A stretch of 5,058 nucleotides of DNA from Chloroflexia bacterium (GTDB lineage: Bacteria > Chloroflexota > Chloroflexia > Thermomicrobiales > UBA6265): positions 1 through 5,058 of the forward strand of contig JACCYK010000299.1 of assembly GCA_013696525.1 (NCBI GenBank). The letters are read 5' to 3'. How positions within the stretch are numbered: the first letter of the stretch is position 1; each line of letters opens with the position of its first letter. Shown one piece after another: positions 1-5,058 of this stretch. Made by a program: the position numbers and the translations under genes. The notes beneath the pieces were generated by a model. It was not told where the DNA came from and ran no database searches. It worked only from the letters and a program-made list of their open reading frames with translations.

Positions 1-134
1 GCCTTCACCCGCGCCAGGTCGGCCAGGGTGTTGACCCCCCGCAGCCAGAGGTGGTCGGCGGCGATGTTGGTCACCACCGCCACGTCGCAGCGGTCGAAGC
101 CGAGGCCGGAGCGGAGGATGCAGCCGCGGGCGGT
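1..134 (-). repeat. Second copy of the cphA tandem duplication, cut by the window edge
   Basis: Codes for CphA residues 629-672: TARGC, ILRSGLGFDRCDVAVVTN, IAADHLWLRGVNTL, ADLARVKA. Aligned with 214-347: bases 70-119 are identical to 283-332 (50 of 50), bases 1-69 match 52 of 69, and similarity fades beyond about base 134. Differences from copy 1 include DHLW for DHLG and TARGC for TARGG. The repeat still matches at base 1, so it probably continues outside the window. Confidence 0.9.
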
Positions 135-2018
135 GCGGGCCATCTCCACCGTCCATTGGTTGTCGGCATTGAGGACGCTGGCGCCGCCCGCCAGCACCGC
201 CTGCGGCACCACCGCTTTGACCCGCGCCAGCTCGGCCAGGGTATGTACCCCCTTCAGCCCGAGATGATCGCTCGCCACGTTCGTCACCACCGCCACGTCG
301 CAGCGGTCGAAGCCGAGGCCGGAGCGGAGGATACCGCCCCGCGCCGTCTCCAGCACCGCGTAGTTGACCACCGGGTTCTTCAGCACCATCCGCGCGCTGG
401 TCGGGCCGCTCATATCGCCGGCCGCGATCTGGGTGCCATCGACATAGATGCCGTCGGTCGTCGTCATCCCCACGATCTTGCCCGTCTGCTTCAAGATGTG
501 GGCGATCATCCGGGTCGTCGTCGTCTTGCCGTTGGTGCCGGAGACCGCGATCAGCGGGATCCGCGACGGGCTCCCCGGCGGGAACAGCATGTCCATCACC
601 GCCCGCCCGACATGGCGCGGGTGGCCCTCGGTCGGGTTCGTGTGCATCCGGAAGCCAGGCCCGGCGTTGATCTCGACGATCGCCCCCTTCGTCTCCCGCA
701 CCGAGCGCGCGATATCGGTGGTGATGAAGTCGATCCCCGCCACATCGAGCCCGACCACCATCGCCGCCTGGCGGGCGATCTCGACATTGTCGGGATGGAT
801 GTCGTCGGTCCGGTCGATCGAGGTGCCGCCGGTGCTCATGTTGCCCGTCAGCTTGAGCTGGACGAATTGCTCCGCCTCGGGGATCGAGGTGAGATTAAGC
901 TCCTGCTTCGCCAACACCTCTGCTGTCTGCCGGTCAACCGCGATCCGGGTGAGAATCTTTTCATGGCCGACGCCGCGCCGGGGATCGAGGTTCGTCCGTT
1001 CGATCAGCTCGGCCACGGTCCGCCGGCCATCGCCGATGACGTGCGCCGGCACCCGTTCCGCCACCGCCACGACCTGGTTGTTCACCACCAGGATGCGAAA
1101 ATCCTTGCCCGTGACGAAGCGTTCGACCACCACCGTGCCGGCCCGGCTTTCGCCTTCCGCCGTCGGGTACGCCTCGCGCACCGCCGCCTCATCGGCGAGG
1201 TTGATCATCACCCCGCGGCCATGGTTGCCATCGAGCGGCTTAATCACCACCGGATAGCCGATCTGGCCGGCGGCGCGAACCGCCTCGTCCTCGTCCCGGA
1301 CCACGATCGCCCGCGGGACCGGGATGCCGACCTCGTGCAGCATCCGGTTCGTCAGCTCTTTGTTACCGGCGATATCAACCGCGATGTTGGCGGTGGAGCT
1401 GGTCACCGTCGCCCAAAACCGTTTTTGGTAGGCGCCGTGCCCCAACTGCACCAGGGAGCGCCGGGGATCGAGCCGCAGCACCGGGATGCCGCGCCGTTCC
1501 GCCTCAGCGACGATGGCACCGGTGGACGGCCCATAGGCCAGCCGCTCGGCGACCTTGATCACCCGCTCTTCCAGCTCGGTGACGAAGTCGAAGCCGGGCT
1601 CGGTGTCATAGATGAGGTGGTTGAGCAGGCGGACCGCCAGCCGGCCGGCGGCGAGCCCGACATCCTCTTGCTCGTACTGGTAGACGACGTTGTAGACGCC
1701 GCGCTCGCCGGTGCCCCGCGTCTTGCCCCGCCGCACCTCGGCCCCGGCCAGGTTCTGCAGCTCCAGCGCGACATGCTCCGTCACATGCCCCATCCAGGTC
1801 CCTTGTCGCATCCGTTGCAGAAAGCCGCCCGGCTTGCCGATCGAGCAGGCGTGGTCATACAGCGACGGCAGCAGCTCCGTCAGGTGCTCGTAGAAACCGG
1901 GGATCTTATTGGTCGGCCGGTCCTCCAGCTCCCCGATCTCGAGCTCGATCAGGATCGTGGGCATCCGGGCCCAGAGGTTCGGCCCCCGATACACGGTGGT
2001 CTGACGAATCTGCAACAC
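1..2018 (-). CDS. cphA: Cyanophycin synthetase, 5' 672 codons, 3' end beyond left edge, with internal tandem duplication
   Basis: Cytoplasmic ligase that extends cyanophycin by adding Asp to the backbone and Arg to each Asp side chain, using ATP. Seen: GTG start at 2018-2016, preceded by GGAGG six bases upstream; the frame is open to base 3. The N-terminal domain (about 1-160) has H78-V-T-E-H82. The ATP-grasp domain (about 165-485) has NKELT (K220), KPLDGNHGRGV (260-270) and EINAGPGFRMH (449-459). The Mur-ligase-like domain starts with the P-loop GTNGKTTTT (494-502), then ETARGG (557-562) and TN-V-A-S-DHLG (DHLG 584-587). These motifs sit where CphA normally has them. Odd: residues 558-628 are followed by a second in-frame copy from 629 onward, before the usual continuation of the domain. 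Known CphA is about 870-900 residues, so roughly a quarter lies outside the window. It follows cphB on the same strand. The family call is very secure; whether the enzyme is active is not. Confidence 0.96.
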   Translation of the reverse strand, partial: MLQIRQTTVYRGPNLWARMPTILIELEIGELEDRPTNKIPGFYEHLTELLPSLYDHACSIGKPGGFLQRMRQGTWMGHVTEHVALELQNLAGAEVRRGKTRGTGERGVYNVVYQYEQEDVGLAAGRLAVRLLNHLIYDTEPGFDFVTELEERVIKVAERLAYGPSTGAIVAEAERRGIPVLRLDPRRSLVQLGHGAYQKRFWATVTSSTANIAVDIAGNKELTNRMLHEVGIPVPRAIVVRDEDEAVRAAGQIGYPVVIKPLDGNHGRGVMINLADEAAVREAYPTAEGESRAGTVVVERFVTGKDFRILVVNNQVVAVAERVPAHVIGDGRRTVAELIERTNLDPRRGVGHEKILTRIAVDRQTAEVLAKQELNLTSIPEAEQFVQLKLTGNMSTGGTSIDRTDDIHPDNVEIARQAAMVVGLDVAGIDFITTDIARSVRETKGAIVEINAGPGFRMHTNPTEGHPRHVGRAVMDMLFPPGSPSRIPLIAVSGTNGKTTTTRMIAHILKQTGKIVGMTTTDGIYVDGTQIAAGDMSGPTSARMVLKNPVVNYAVLETARGGILRSGLGFDRCDVAVVTNVASDHLGLKGVHTLAELARVKAVVPQAVLAGGASVLNADNQWTVEMARTARGCILRSGLGFDRCDVAVVTNIAADHLWLRGVNTLADLARVK
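135..347 (-). repeat. First (gene-order) copy of a 213-bp in-frame tandem duplication inside cphA
   Basis: Codes for CphA residues 558-628: TARGG, ILRSGLGFDRCDVAVVTN, DHLGLKGVHTL, LARVKAVV, then VLNADN and MARTARG. This copy joins the upstream part of the domain in the normal way (preceded by AVLE). Its end runs directly into a second TARG-C-ILRSG instead of the hydrophobic strand that normally follows the NADD region in CphA. The period of 213 bp (71 codons) is exact: base 332 matches base 119, and base 214 matches base 1. Seen directly; a duplication origin is inferred. Confidence 0.9.
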
Positions 2019-2024
2019 GACGCC

Positions 2025-2029
2025 CCTCC
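2025..2029 (-). promoter_or_regulatory. Ribosome binding site of cphA
   Basis: GGAGG on the minus strand with six bases (GGCGTC) before the GTG at 2018. This decides the start: the following TTG (2015-2013) would be at nine bases and removes only one residue, and the next in-frame ATG (1964-1962) would cut into the conserved N-terminus after YRGPNLWAR. Confidence 0.8.
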
Positions 2030-2072
2030 GCGGTAGGCTGCTGTGCGGACGACCGAGCGATGCCGTCGATCC

Positions 2073-2114
2073 CCGCCTGGCTTGTGCGTATCCTGGCTCG
2101 CCGGGGCCAGGCGG
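2073..2114. other. Inverted repeat in the cphB-cphA gap
   Basis: The 131 bases between the cphB stop and the cphA start hold a perfect 9-bp inverted repeat: CCGCCTGGC at 2073-2081 and GCCAGGCGG at 2106-2114, separated by 24 bases. No T-run follows on either strand, so it does not look like an intrinsic terminator. It could be an intercistronic mRNA hairpin that sets the cphB/cphA ratio, or chance in GC-rich DNA. Nothing else is recognisable in this gap apart from the cphA ribosome binding site. Confidence 0.4.
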
Positions 2115-2149
2115 CACCCCGCCCGACGACGACATGTGTGGACCGCGCC

Positions 2150-3010
2150 CTAGCCGTCCAGCAGCCGGCGGGTCCGCAGGTCAAACCGGTGTCCCGGCGT
2201 CAGGATATGGAGTATGGCATTACTGACCGTGATCGCGCCGTGCCCCTTGACCCGAAAGACGTCGGAATACATGTGGGAGCCATCGACGATCGTCACACTG
2301 TTGCGCCCGATCACCTCCAGTACGCCGCTGGCATCGAACAGGGCGGCGGTGTCCTCGTCCACTCCCAGCCCGAGCAGGCTGGGACTCAAAGCGACGAGCG
2401 CGAGGAGACGGCCGATCCGGTCCCGTTGCCGGAAATGCTGATCGACGATCACATCCGGCACCAGGCCGAACCCGGCCACCATCTGCGCCATCCGCATCCG
2501 CGGCACCGGGCCGCTGGCGCCATAGGCGACCATATGGGTGGAGAGGATCGAAGCCCCGGCGCTGGTGCCGGCGATGATCGCGCCCGCGTGATTGCGCTCG
2601 CGCACGATGTGCGACGCCCGGGTGCCATTCACGATCGCGTTCAGCTTCATCTGGTTGCCGCCGGTGAGGAAGATGCCGGTGGCGTCCGCCAACAGCTCCA
2701 GCGGCGCGTCGCCGTCGGCATCGGCCCGGTCGGCGATGTAGACAACCTCGGCCTGGCCGGCCCCCAGGCCAAGGAACAGCGCCTTGTAGCGTTCGCCCGC
2801 CGATTCGATCGACGACGCGGTCGGCACGATCGCGATCCGGGCGGCGCGGCCGCCGGCAAGCTGGATAAAGGTTGCCAGGATGACCTTGTCGTCCAGCTTG
2901 TCCTCGGCCCCCCCGATCGCCATGATCGGCCCGACCGTGGGCGCCGGCCGCGGCTGGCCACTCGGAGCCGCCGCCACGGTTTCGGTTGGGCGGTTGGCCG
3001 GACTCGTCAC
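2150..3010 (-). CDS. cphB: Cyanophycinase (peptidase family S51)
   Basis: Serine exopeptidase that releases beta-Asp-Arg dipeptides from cyanophycin in the cytoplasm. Seen: 286 residues, close to the roughly 270-290 of the family; IGGAEDK near residue 32, TGGNQMKLN, nucleophile elbow GTSAGAS with Ser150, DQHF with His192, and GLGVDEDTA with Glu219. The Ser-His-Glu spacings (42 and 27) equal those of the catalytic residues of Synechocystis CphB (Ser132, His174, Glu201). The stop is TAG at 2152-2150. The start chosen is GTG at 3010, which has a purine-rich ribosome site just upstream and a promoter about 75 bases away. The frame stays open much further upstream, but that part crosses the promoter and lies antisense to the next gene. 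The first 29 residues, before Met30, are Pro/Ala/Thr-rich and not conserved; a GTG at codon 12 is an alternative start without a good ribosome site. No signal peptide is seen. It is probably the first gene of a cphB-cphA operon. Confidence 0.95.
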   Translation of the reverse strand: MTSPANRPTETVAAAPSGQPRPAPTVGPIMAIGGAEDKLDDKVILATFIQLAGGRAARIAIVPTASSIESAGERYKALFLGLGAGQAEVVYIADRADADGDAPLELLADATGIFLTGGNQMKLNAIVNGTRASHIVRERNHAGAIIAGTSAGASILSTHMVAYGASGPVPRMRMAQMVAGFGLVPDVIVDQHFRQRDRIGRLLALVALSPSLLGLGVDEDTAALFDASGVLEVIGRNSVTIVDGSHMYSDVFRVKGHGAITVSNAILHILTPGHRFDLRTRRLLDG

Positions 3011-3012
3011 CG

Positions 3013-3019
3013 CTCCCTC
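3013..3019 (-). promoter_or_regulatory. Ribosome binding site of cphB
   Basis: Minus-strand GAGGGAG directly before the GTG at 3010. Its GAGG core is five bases from the start and an overlapping GGAG only two. It supports GTG 3010 over the other in-frame starts, none of which I found to have a comparable motif. Confidence 0.55.
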
Positions 3020-3083
3020 TCGTTCTCGCCGCCGCCGATCGGGGCCTCGACGTGTCAACCGGCCAGGCTCAATCTGAGGAGCG

Positions 3084-3112
3084 AATCTATCGCGCTTCGC
3101 CGGGAACGTCAA
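3084..3112 (-). promoter_or_regulatory. Sigma70-type promoter of the cphB-cphA operon
   Basis: On the minus strand, TTGACG (3112-3107) and TAGATT (3089-3084) are separated by exactly 17 bases. They match the TTGACA/TATAAT consensus at five and four of six positions. Transcription would begin near 3077, giving a leader of about 67 bases before the cphB GTG. It is the best promoter match I found in the divergent intergenic region. No convincing operator palindrome overlaps it. Confidence 0.65.
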
Positions 3113-3172
3113 ATGCGGAACAAATCGGCCGCCCCCTGCCGGAACGGTCGTGTAACGACAACGCCGGCACCC

Positions 3173-3178
3173 TACACT
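3173..3178 (+). promoter_or_regulatory. Weak -10 candidate for the PPOX gene
   Basis: TACACT matches TATAAT at four of six positions and lies about 90 bases before the ATG at 3267. The hexamer at -35 spacing (GTGTAA, 3150-3155) matches poorly, so this promoter would need an activator or may not be real. If used, the transcript would start near 3185, directly before the inverted repeat at 3186. Confidence 0.25.
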
Positions 3179-3185
3179 GAATGTT

Positions 3186-3213
3186 GGCCGGGGCGTCATT
3201 GCGTGCCCCGGCC
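3186..3213. other. Perfect inverted repeat in the leader of the PPOX gene
   Basis: GGCCGGGGC (3186-3194) and GCCCCGGCC (3205-3213) form a 9-bp stem of G-C pairs only, with a 10-base loop. It lies between the weak -10 candidate and the ribosome site of the rightward gene. There is no T-run after either arm, so an intrinsic terminator is unlikely. It may be a 5' mRNA hairpin or a binding site for a dimeric regulator in the divergent region. Confidence 0.5.
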
Positions 3214-3254
3214 GCTGGCGCAACCGCTGAATGGCACGTCCGCGACAGACTAGC

Positions 3255-3260
3255 AAGGAG
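3255..3260 (+). promoter_or_regulatory. Ribosome binding site of the PPOX gene
   Basis: AAGGAG with six bases before the ATG at 3267. It decides the start against an upstream in-frame ATG at 3231, which has no such motif and would add twelve non-conserved residues. Confidence 0.85.
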
Positions 3261-3266
3261 CGGCCA

Positions 3267-3695
3267 ATGGAGATTCCCCAAGTTGTCCACGAGCTCGTCG
3301 CCACCGGACCGCTCGCGCATCTGACCACCTTGAACGCGGACGGCAGCCCCCAAGTTTCCGTCGTCTGGGTCGGCATCCAGGACGACGAGTTTGTCTGTGG
3401 CCATATGCTCGAACAGCAGAAGGTCAAGAACGTGCGTCGAGATGCCCGGGTGGTCCTCTCGCTCCTGGGCCGGGCAACGAACGCGAAGGGGTTGCAAGAA
3501 TACTTGGTCGTGTACGGGACGGCGGCCATCACCGAGGGCGGCGCGGCGGCCCTGCTGCAGCGGCTCGCATCCGTCTACCTCGGCCCTGGCGTGCCCTTTC
3601 CGCCCGAGTCGGTGCGCGAGCAGCCGGGCTACATCCTGCACCTGACGCCCGAACGGTTCGCCGGGATCGGACCGTGGAATCCGAGACCGCGCTGA
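3267..3695 (+). CDS. PPOX-class split-barrel oxidoreductase, probably F420- or FMN-dependent
   Basis: A 142-residue protein of the pyridoxamine 5'-phosphate oxidase-like split beta-barrel family, a usual size for single-domain F420-dependent (FDOR-B type) reductases. Seen: GPLAHLTTLNADGSPQVSVVW (14-34), the first two barrel strands that open these proteins; KVKNVRRDARVVLSL (52-66), matching the family's cofactor-phosphate segment of the type N-x-R-R-D-x-R; YLVVYGTAAIT from 79; and the closing HLTPERFAGIGPW (125-137). No signal peptide or membrane segment, so it is a cytoplasmic enzyme, probably a homodimer as is usual in the family. The cofactor (F420, FMN, or heme/biliverdin in relatives) and the substrate cannot be read from the sequence. 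It diverges from cphB and is followed after 159 bases by the class V enzyme on the same strand. Family secure; exact activity unknown. Confidence 0.85.
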   Translation: MEIPQVVHELVATGPLAHLTTLNADGSPQVSVVWVGIQDDEFVCGHMLEQQKVKNVRRDARVVLSLLGRATNAKGLQEYLVVYGTAAITEGGAAALLQRLASVYLGPGVPFPPESVREQPGYILHLTPERFAGIGPWNPRPR

Positions 3696-3737
3696 GGGCA
3701 TGGCGACTCGGCCGATCCGGGCATGACCTCGATTTGA

Positions 3738-3781
3738 CGCTCCTCGGCCACCCTGGCAGGGTCACGGGTCGATGAGGAGCG
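3738..3781 (+). other. Nested inverted repeats downstream of the PPOX gene
   Basis: CGCTCCTC (3738-3745) pairs perfectly with GAGGAGCG (3774-3781). Inside lies a small hairpin ACCCT-GGC-AGGGT (3750-3762). Together they form a stem with an internal hairpin. No T-run follows, so it is not a standard terminator. It could stabilise the PPOX mRNA end, form part of a leader for the next gene, or be a protein binding site. I do not recognise a known riboswitch class. Confidence 0.4.
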
Positions 3782-3794
3782 CCGCGTAGAGGCA

Positions 3795-3829
3795 CGGCAC
3801 TTGCTTCCAGCCTCCGCGTGCCAGTGCCG
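3795..3829 (+). other. Further short inverted repeat before the class V enzyme
   Basis: CGGCAC (3795-3800) is complementary to GTGCCG (3824-3829). CTTCC (3804-3808) is also complementary to GGAAG (3833-3837), which lies outside the first pair, so the two pairings would cross like a pseudoknot or be alternatives. The second arm borders the ribosome site at 3838. Short arms in GC-rich DNA often pair by chance. Confidence 0.25.
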
Positions 3830-3837
3830 GCCGGAAG

Positions 3838-3842
3838 GGAGG
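3838..3842 (+). promoter_or_regulatory. Ribosome binding site of the class V enzyme
   Basis: GGAGG lies twelve bases before the ATG at 3855, longer than the usual five to nine. I found no other in-frame ATG or GTG start close by with a better placed motif, and the protein from this ATG begins like its family, so the site is accepted with reduced confidence. Confidence 0.5.
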
Positions 3843-3854
3843 ACAGCGGGCCAC

Positions 3855-5058
3855 ATGGGAATCGATCTCGAGCGGGTCCGGGCCGAAACACCGGGCACCG
3901 CCCACGGCGCCTATCTCCACAACGCGGGCACCGGCCTACTGCCAGAACCCGTCCTGACGGCGATGAAGCGGTATCTCGATCTCGAAGCCGATATTGGCGG
4001 CTACGCCGCCGCCGACCGTGAGGCCGACCGCTTGCAGGCGGTCTATGCCTCCACCGCCGACCTGCTCAACGTCGCCCCCGCCGAGATCGCGCTGACCGAG
4101 AACGCGACCGTCGCCTGGCAGATGGCGTTCTATTCCCTGCCCTTCCAACCCGGCGACCGGATCCTGACCGCCGAAGCCGAGTACGGCGCCAACTACGTCG
4201 CCTACCTCCACATCGCCCGCCGGACCGGCGCCCGGGTCGAGGTCGTCCCCAGCGACGAGCACGGGCAGCTCGATGTCGACGCCCTGCGGCAGATGATCGA
4301 CGAGCGGGTCAAGCTGATCGCGATCACCTGGGTGCCGTCCAACGGCGGCCTCGTCAACCCCGCCGCCGAGGTCGGCGCCATCGCCCGGCAGCACGGCATC
4401 CTCTACCTGCTCGATGCCTGCCAGGCGGTCGGCCAAATGCCGGTCGATGTCCAACAGCTCGGCTGCGACATGCTCTCCGCCGCCAGCCGGAAATTCCTCC
4501 GGGGACCGCGCGGGACCGGCTTCCTCTATGTCCGCCAGGGTCTTCTCCAGCGGCTGGAGCCGCCGATGATCGATCATTTTTCGGCGCCCTGGGTGGCTCG
4601 CGACCGCTATGAGCTGCGGCCCGACGCCCGGCGCTTCGAGACCTGGGAGAACAACTACGCGGCCCGCCTCGGCATGGGCCTCGCCATCGACTACGCCCTC
4701 GCCCTCGGCCTAGACGCGATTCAAGCGCGAACCTGGAAGCTCGCGAACCGGCTCCGGTGCGGCCTCGCCGCCATCCCCGGCGTCGAGCCGCGCGATCTCG
4801 GCCGGGAGCGCTCCGCCATCGTCAGCTTCACCGTCGCCGGCCACGACGCCCACGCCATCGTCGCCCGCGCCGCCGGCGCCGGCATCACCATCGGCTACTC
4901 CGACCCCGACAGCACCCGCCTCGATGCCGAAGCCCGCGCCCTCCCAACCCTCCTCCGCGCCTCCCCCCACTACTACAACACCGACTGCGAAGTCGACCGC
5001 CTCCTCGACCTGGTGGCAGGATTGCGCCCAGCCCGGACCGCAGCGTCCGTATCTGCGT
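3855..5058 (+). CDS. Class V aminotransferase-fold PLP-dependent enzyme (EgtE-like or related lyase?), right end beyond window
   Basis: PLP enzyme of fold type I, class V, cytoplasmic; 401 codons seen and still open, near the full family length of about 380-410, so little is missing. Seen: YLHNAGTGLLP (20-30), DIGGYAAA from 46, TENATVAW (81-88) for PLP phosphate binding, AEAEYGANY (106-114) at the ring-stacking position, LDACQAVGQMPVD with Asp187, and SRKFLRGPRGTGFLYV with the PLP Lys213. Near the C-terminus, LRASPHYYNTD has Arg368, at the substrate-carboxylate position of the family. The mobile loop where cysteine desulfurases carry their catalytic Cys (around 345-360, GITIGYSDPDSTR) has no Cys, so a canonical SufS/IscS role is unlikely. 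The GGY segment and the SRK lysine motif resemble, from memory, ergothioneine lyase EgtE and relatives, but no other ergothioneine gene is visible. It follows the PPOX gene on the same strand; the structured gap makes tight coupling doubtful. Confidence 0.88.
   Translation, partial: MGIDLERVRAETPGTAHGAYLHNAGTGLLPEPVLTAMKRYLDLEADIGGYAAADREADRLQAVYASTADLLNVAPAEIALTENATVAWQMAFYSLPFQPGDRILTAEAEYGANYVAYLHIARRTGARVEVVPSDEHGQLDVDALRQMIDERVKLIAITWVPSNGGLVNPAAEVGAIARQHGILYLLDACQAVGQMPVDVQQLGCDMLSAASRKFLRGPRGTGFLYVRQGLLQRLEPPMIDHFSAPWVARDRYELRPDARRFETWENNYAARLGMGLAIDYALALGLDAIQARTWKLANRLRCGLAAIPGVEPRDLGRERSAIVSFTVAGHDAHAIVARAAGAGITIGYSDPDSTRLDAEARALPTLLRASPHYYNTDCEVDRLLDLVAGLRPARTAASVSA

Noticed and set aside
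51..2036. 661-codon plus-strand open frame across cphA
   Set aside because: It is antisense to cphA. It encodes a His/Arg/Asp-rich low-complexity protein with no recognisable domain, typical of the complementary strand of GC-rich coding DNA. Its internal repeat (HHRHVAAVEAEAGAED twice) only mirrors the cphA duplication.
2060..3253. 397-codon plus-strand open frame across cphB
   Set aside because: It is antisense to cphB, runs through the cphB promoter and stops just before the PPOX start. The composition is that of a shadow frame and no domain is recognised.
3011..3532. N-terminal extension of cphB to an ATG at 3532
   Set aside because: It would lie antisense to the PPOX gene and across the promoter at 3084-3112. 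Known cyanophycinases have no such extension, and the residues show no conserved motif.
3734..3762. Possible promoter of the class V gene, TTGACG at 3734-3739
   Set aside because: The -35 hexamer is good, but at 17 bases the -10 position reads CAGGGT, a poor match, and it lies within the inverted repeat. Not enough to annotate.
3738..3781. tRNA or T-box-like element in the nested repeats
   Set aside because: Stem lengths and the absence of an anticodon arm, T-loop sequence and CCA-side acceptor pairing rule out a tRNA. The T-box consensus is not present on the plus strand, and the minus strand has no gene for it to control.
3629..3898. Minus-strand frames over the PPOX end and the following gap, considered as a gene or transposase remnant
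   Set aside because: The peptides are Arg/Ser/Pro-rich, show no family motif, have no ribosome site and overlap the ends of two well supported genes. No insertion-sequence ends or target duplications are seen.
3936..4577. 213-codon minus-strand open frame antisense to the class V enzyme
   Set aside because: Gly/Asp/Val-rich shadow of a clearly conserved plus-strand gene; no domain or ribosome site supports it.

Overview
The window is very GC-rich (about two thirds G+C by eye, with strongly G/C-ending codons). It comes from a bacterial chromosome and contains four genes in two divergent pairs. Cyanophycin genes next to an F420/FMN-type PPOX oxidoreductase in DNA of this composition suggest a heterotrophic high-GC bacterium. 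My best guess is Chloroflexota of the Thermomicrobia/Sphaerobacter type, with an actinobacterium as the alternative. This rests on gene content and composition only.

Left part, minus strand (bases 3112 down to 1): a cyanophycin operon. A good sigma70-type promoter (TTGACG, 17-base spacer, TAGATT) precedes cphB, a cyanophycinase that cuts the storage polymer multi-L-arginyl-poly-L-aspartate into beta-Asp-Arg dipeptides. After 131 bases with a weak hairpin comes cphA, cyanophycin synthetase, which builds the polymer from Asp and Arg with ATP. cphA has a clear ribosome binding site and GTG start and runs off the left edge after 672 codons. Synthesis and breakdown of the nitrogen/carbon reserve are therefore probably co-transcribed, with the hydrolase gene first.

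The most unusual feature is inside cphA. In the Mur-ligase-like domain a 71-codon segment (213 bp) carrying the TARGG-ILRSGLGFDRCDVAVVTN...DHL core occurs twice in tandem and in frame. The second copy is cut by the window edge. Known CphA proteins have this core once. The two copies share a 50-bp run with no mismatch, but only 52 of 69 bases match next to it.

Centre (3011-3266): a divergent intergenic region with the cphB promoter on one strand and, on the other, a weak promoter candidate plus a perfect 9-bp inverted repeat in the presumed leader of the rightward gene.

Right part, plus strand: a 142-residue PPOX-family split-barrel flavin/F420 oxidoreductase (3267-3695). It is followed by a 159-base gap rich in inverted repeats and then by a class V PLP-dependent aminotransferase-fold enzyme (3855 to the right edge, 401 codons, still open). 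The last enzyme has the PLP lysine but lacks the mobile-loop cysteine of cysteine desulfurases, so it is more likely an EgtE-like lyase or a related enzyme. No functional link between the right-hand genes and the cyanophycin operon is visible. I see no tRNA, rRNA, CRISPR array or insertion sequence.
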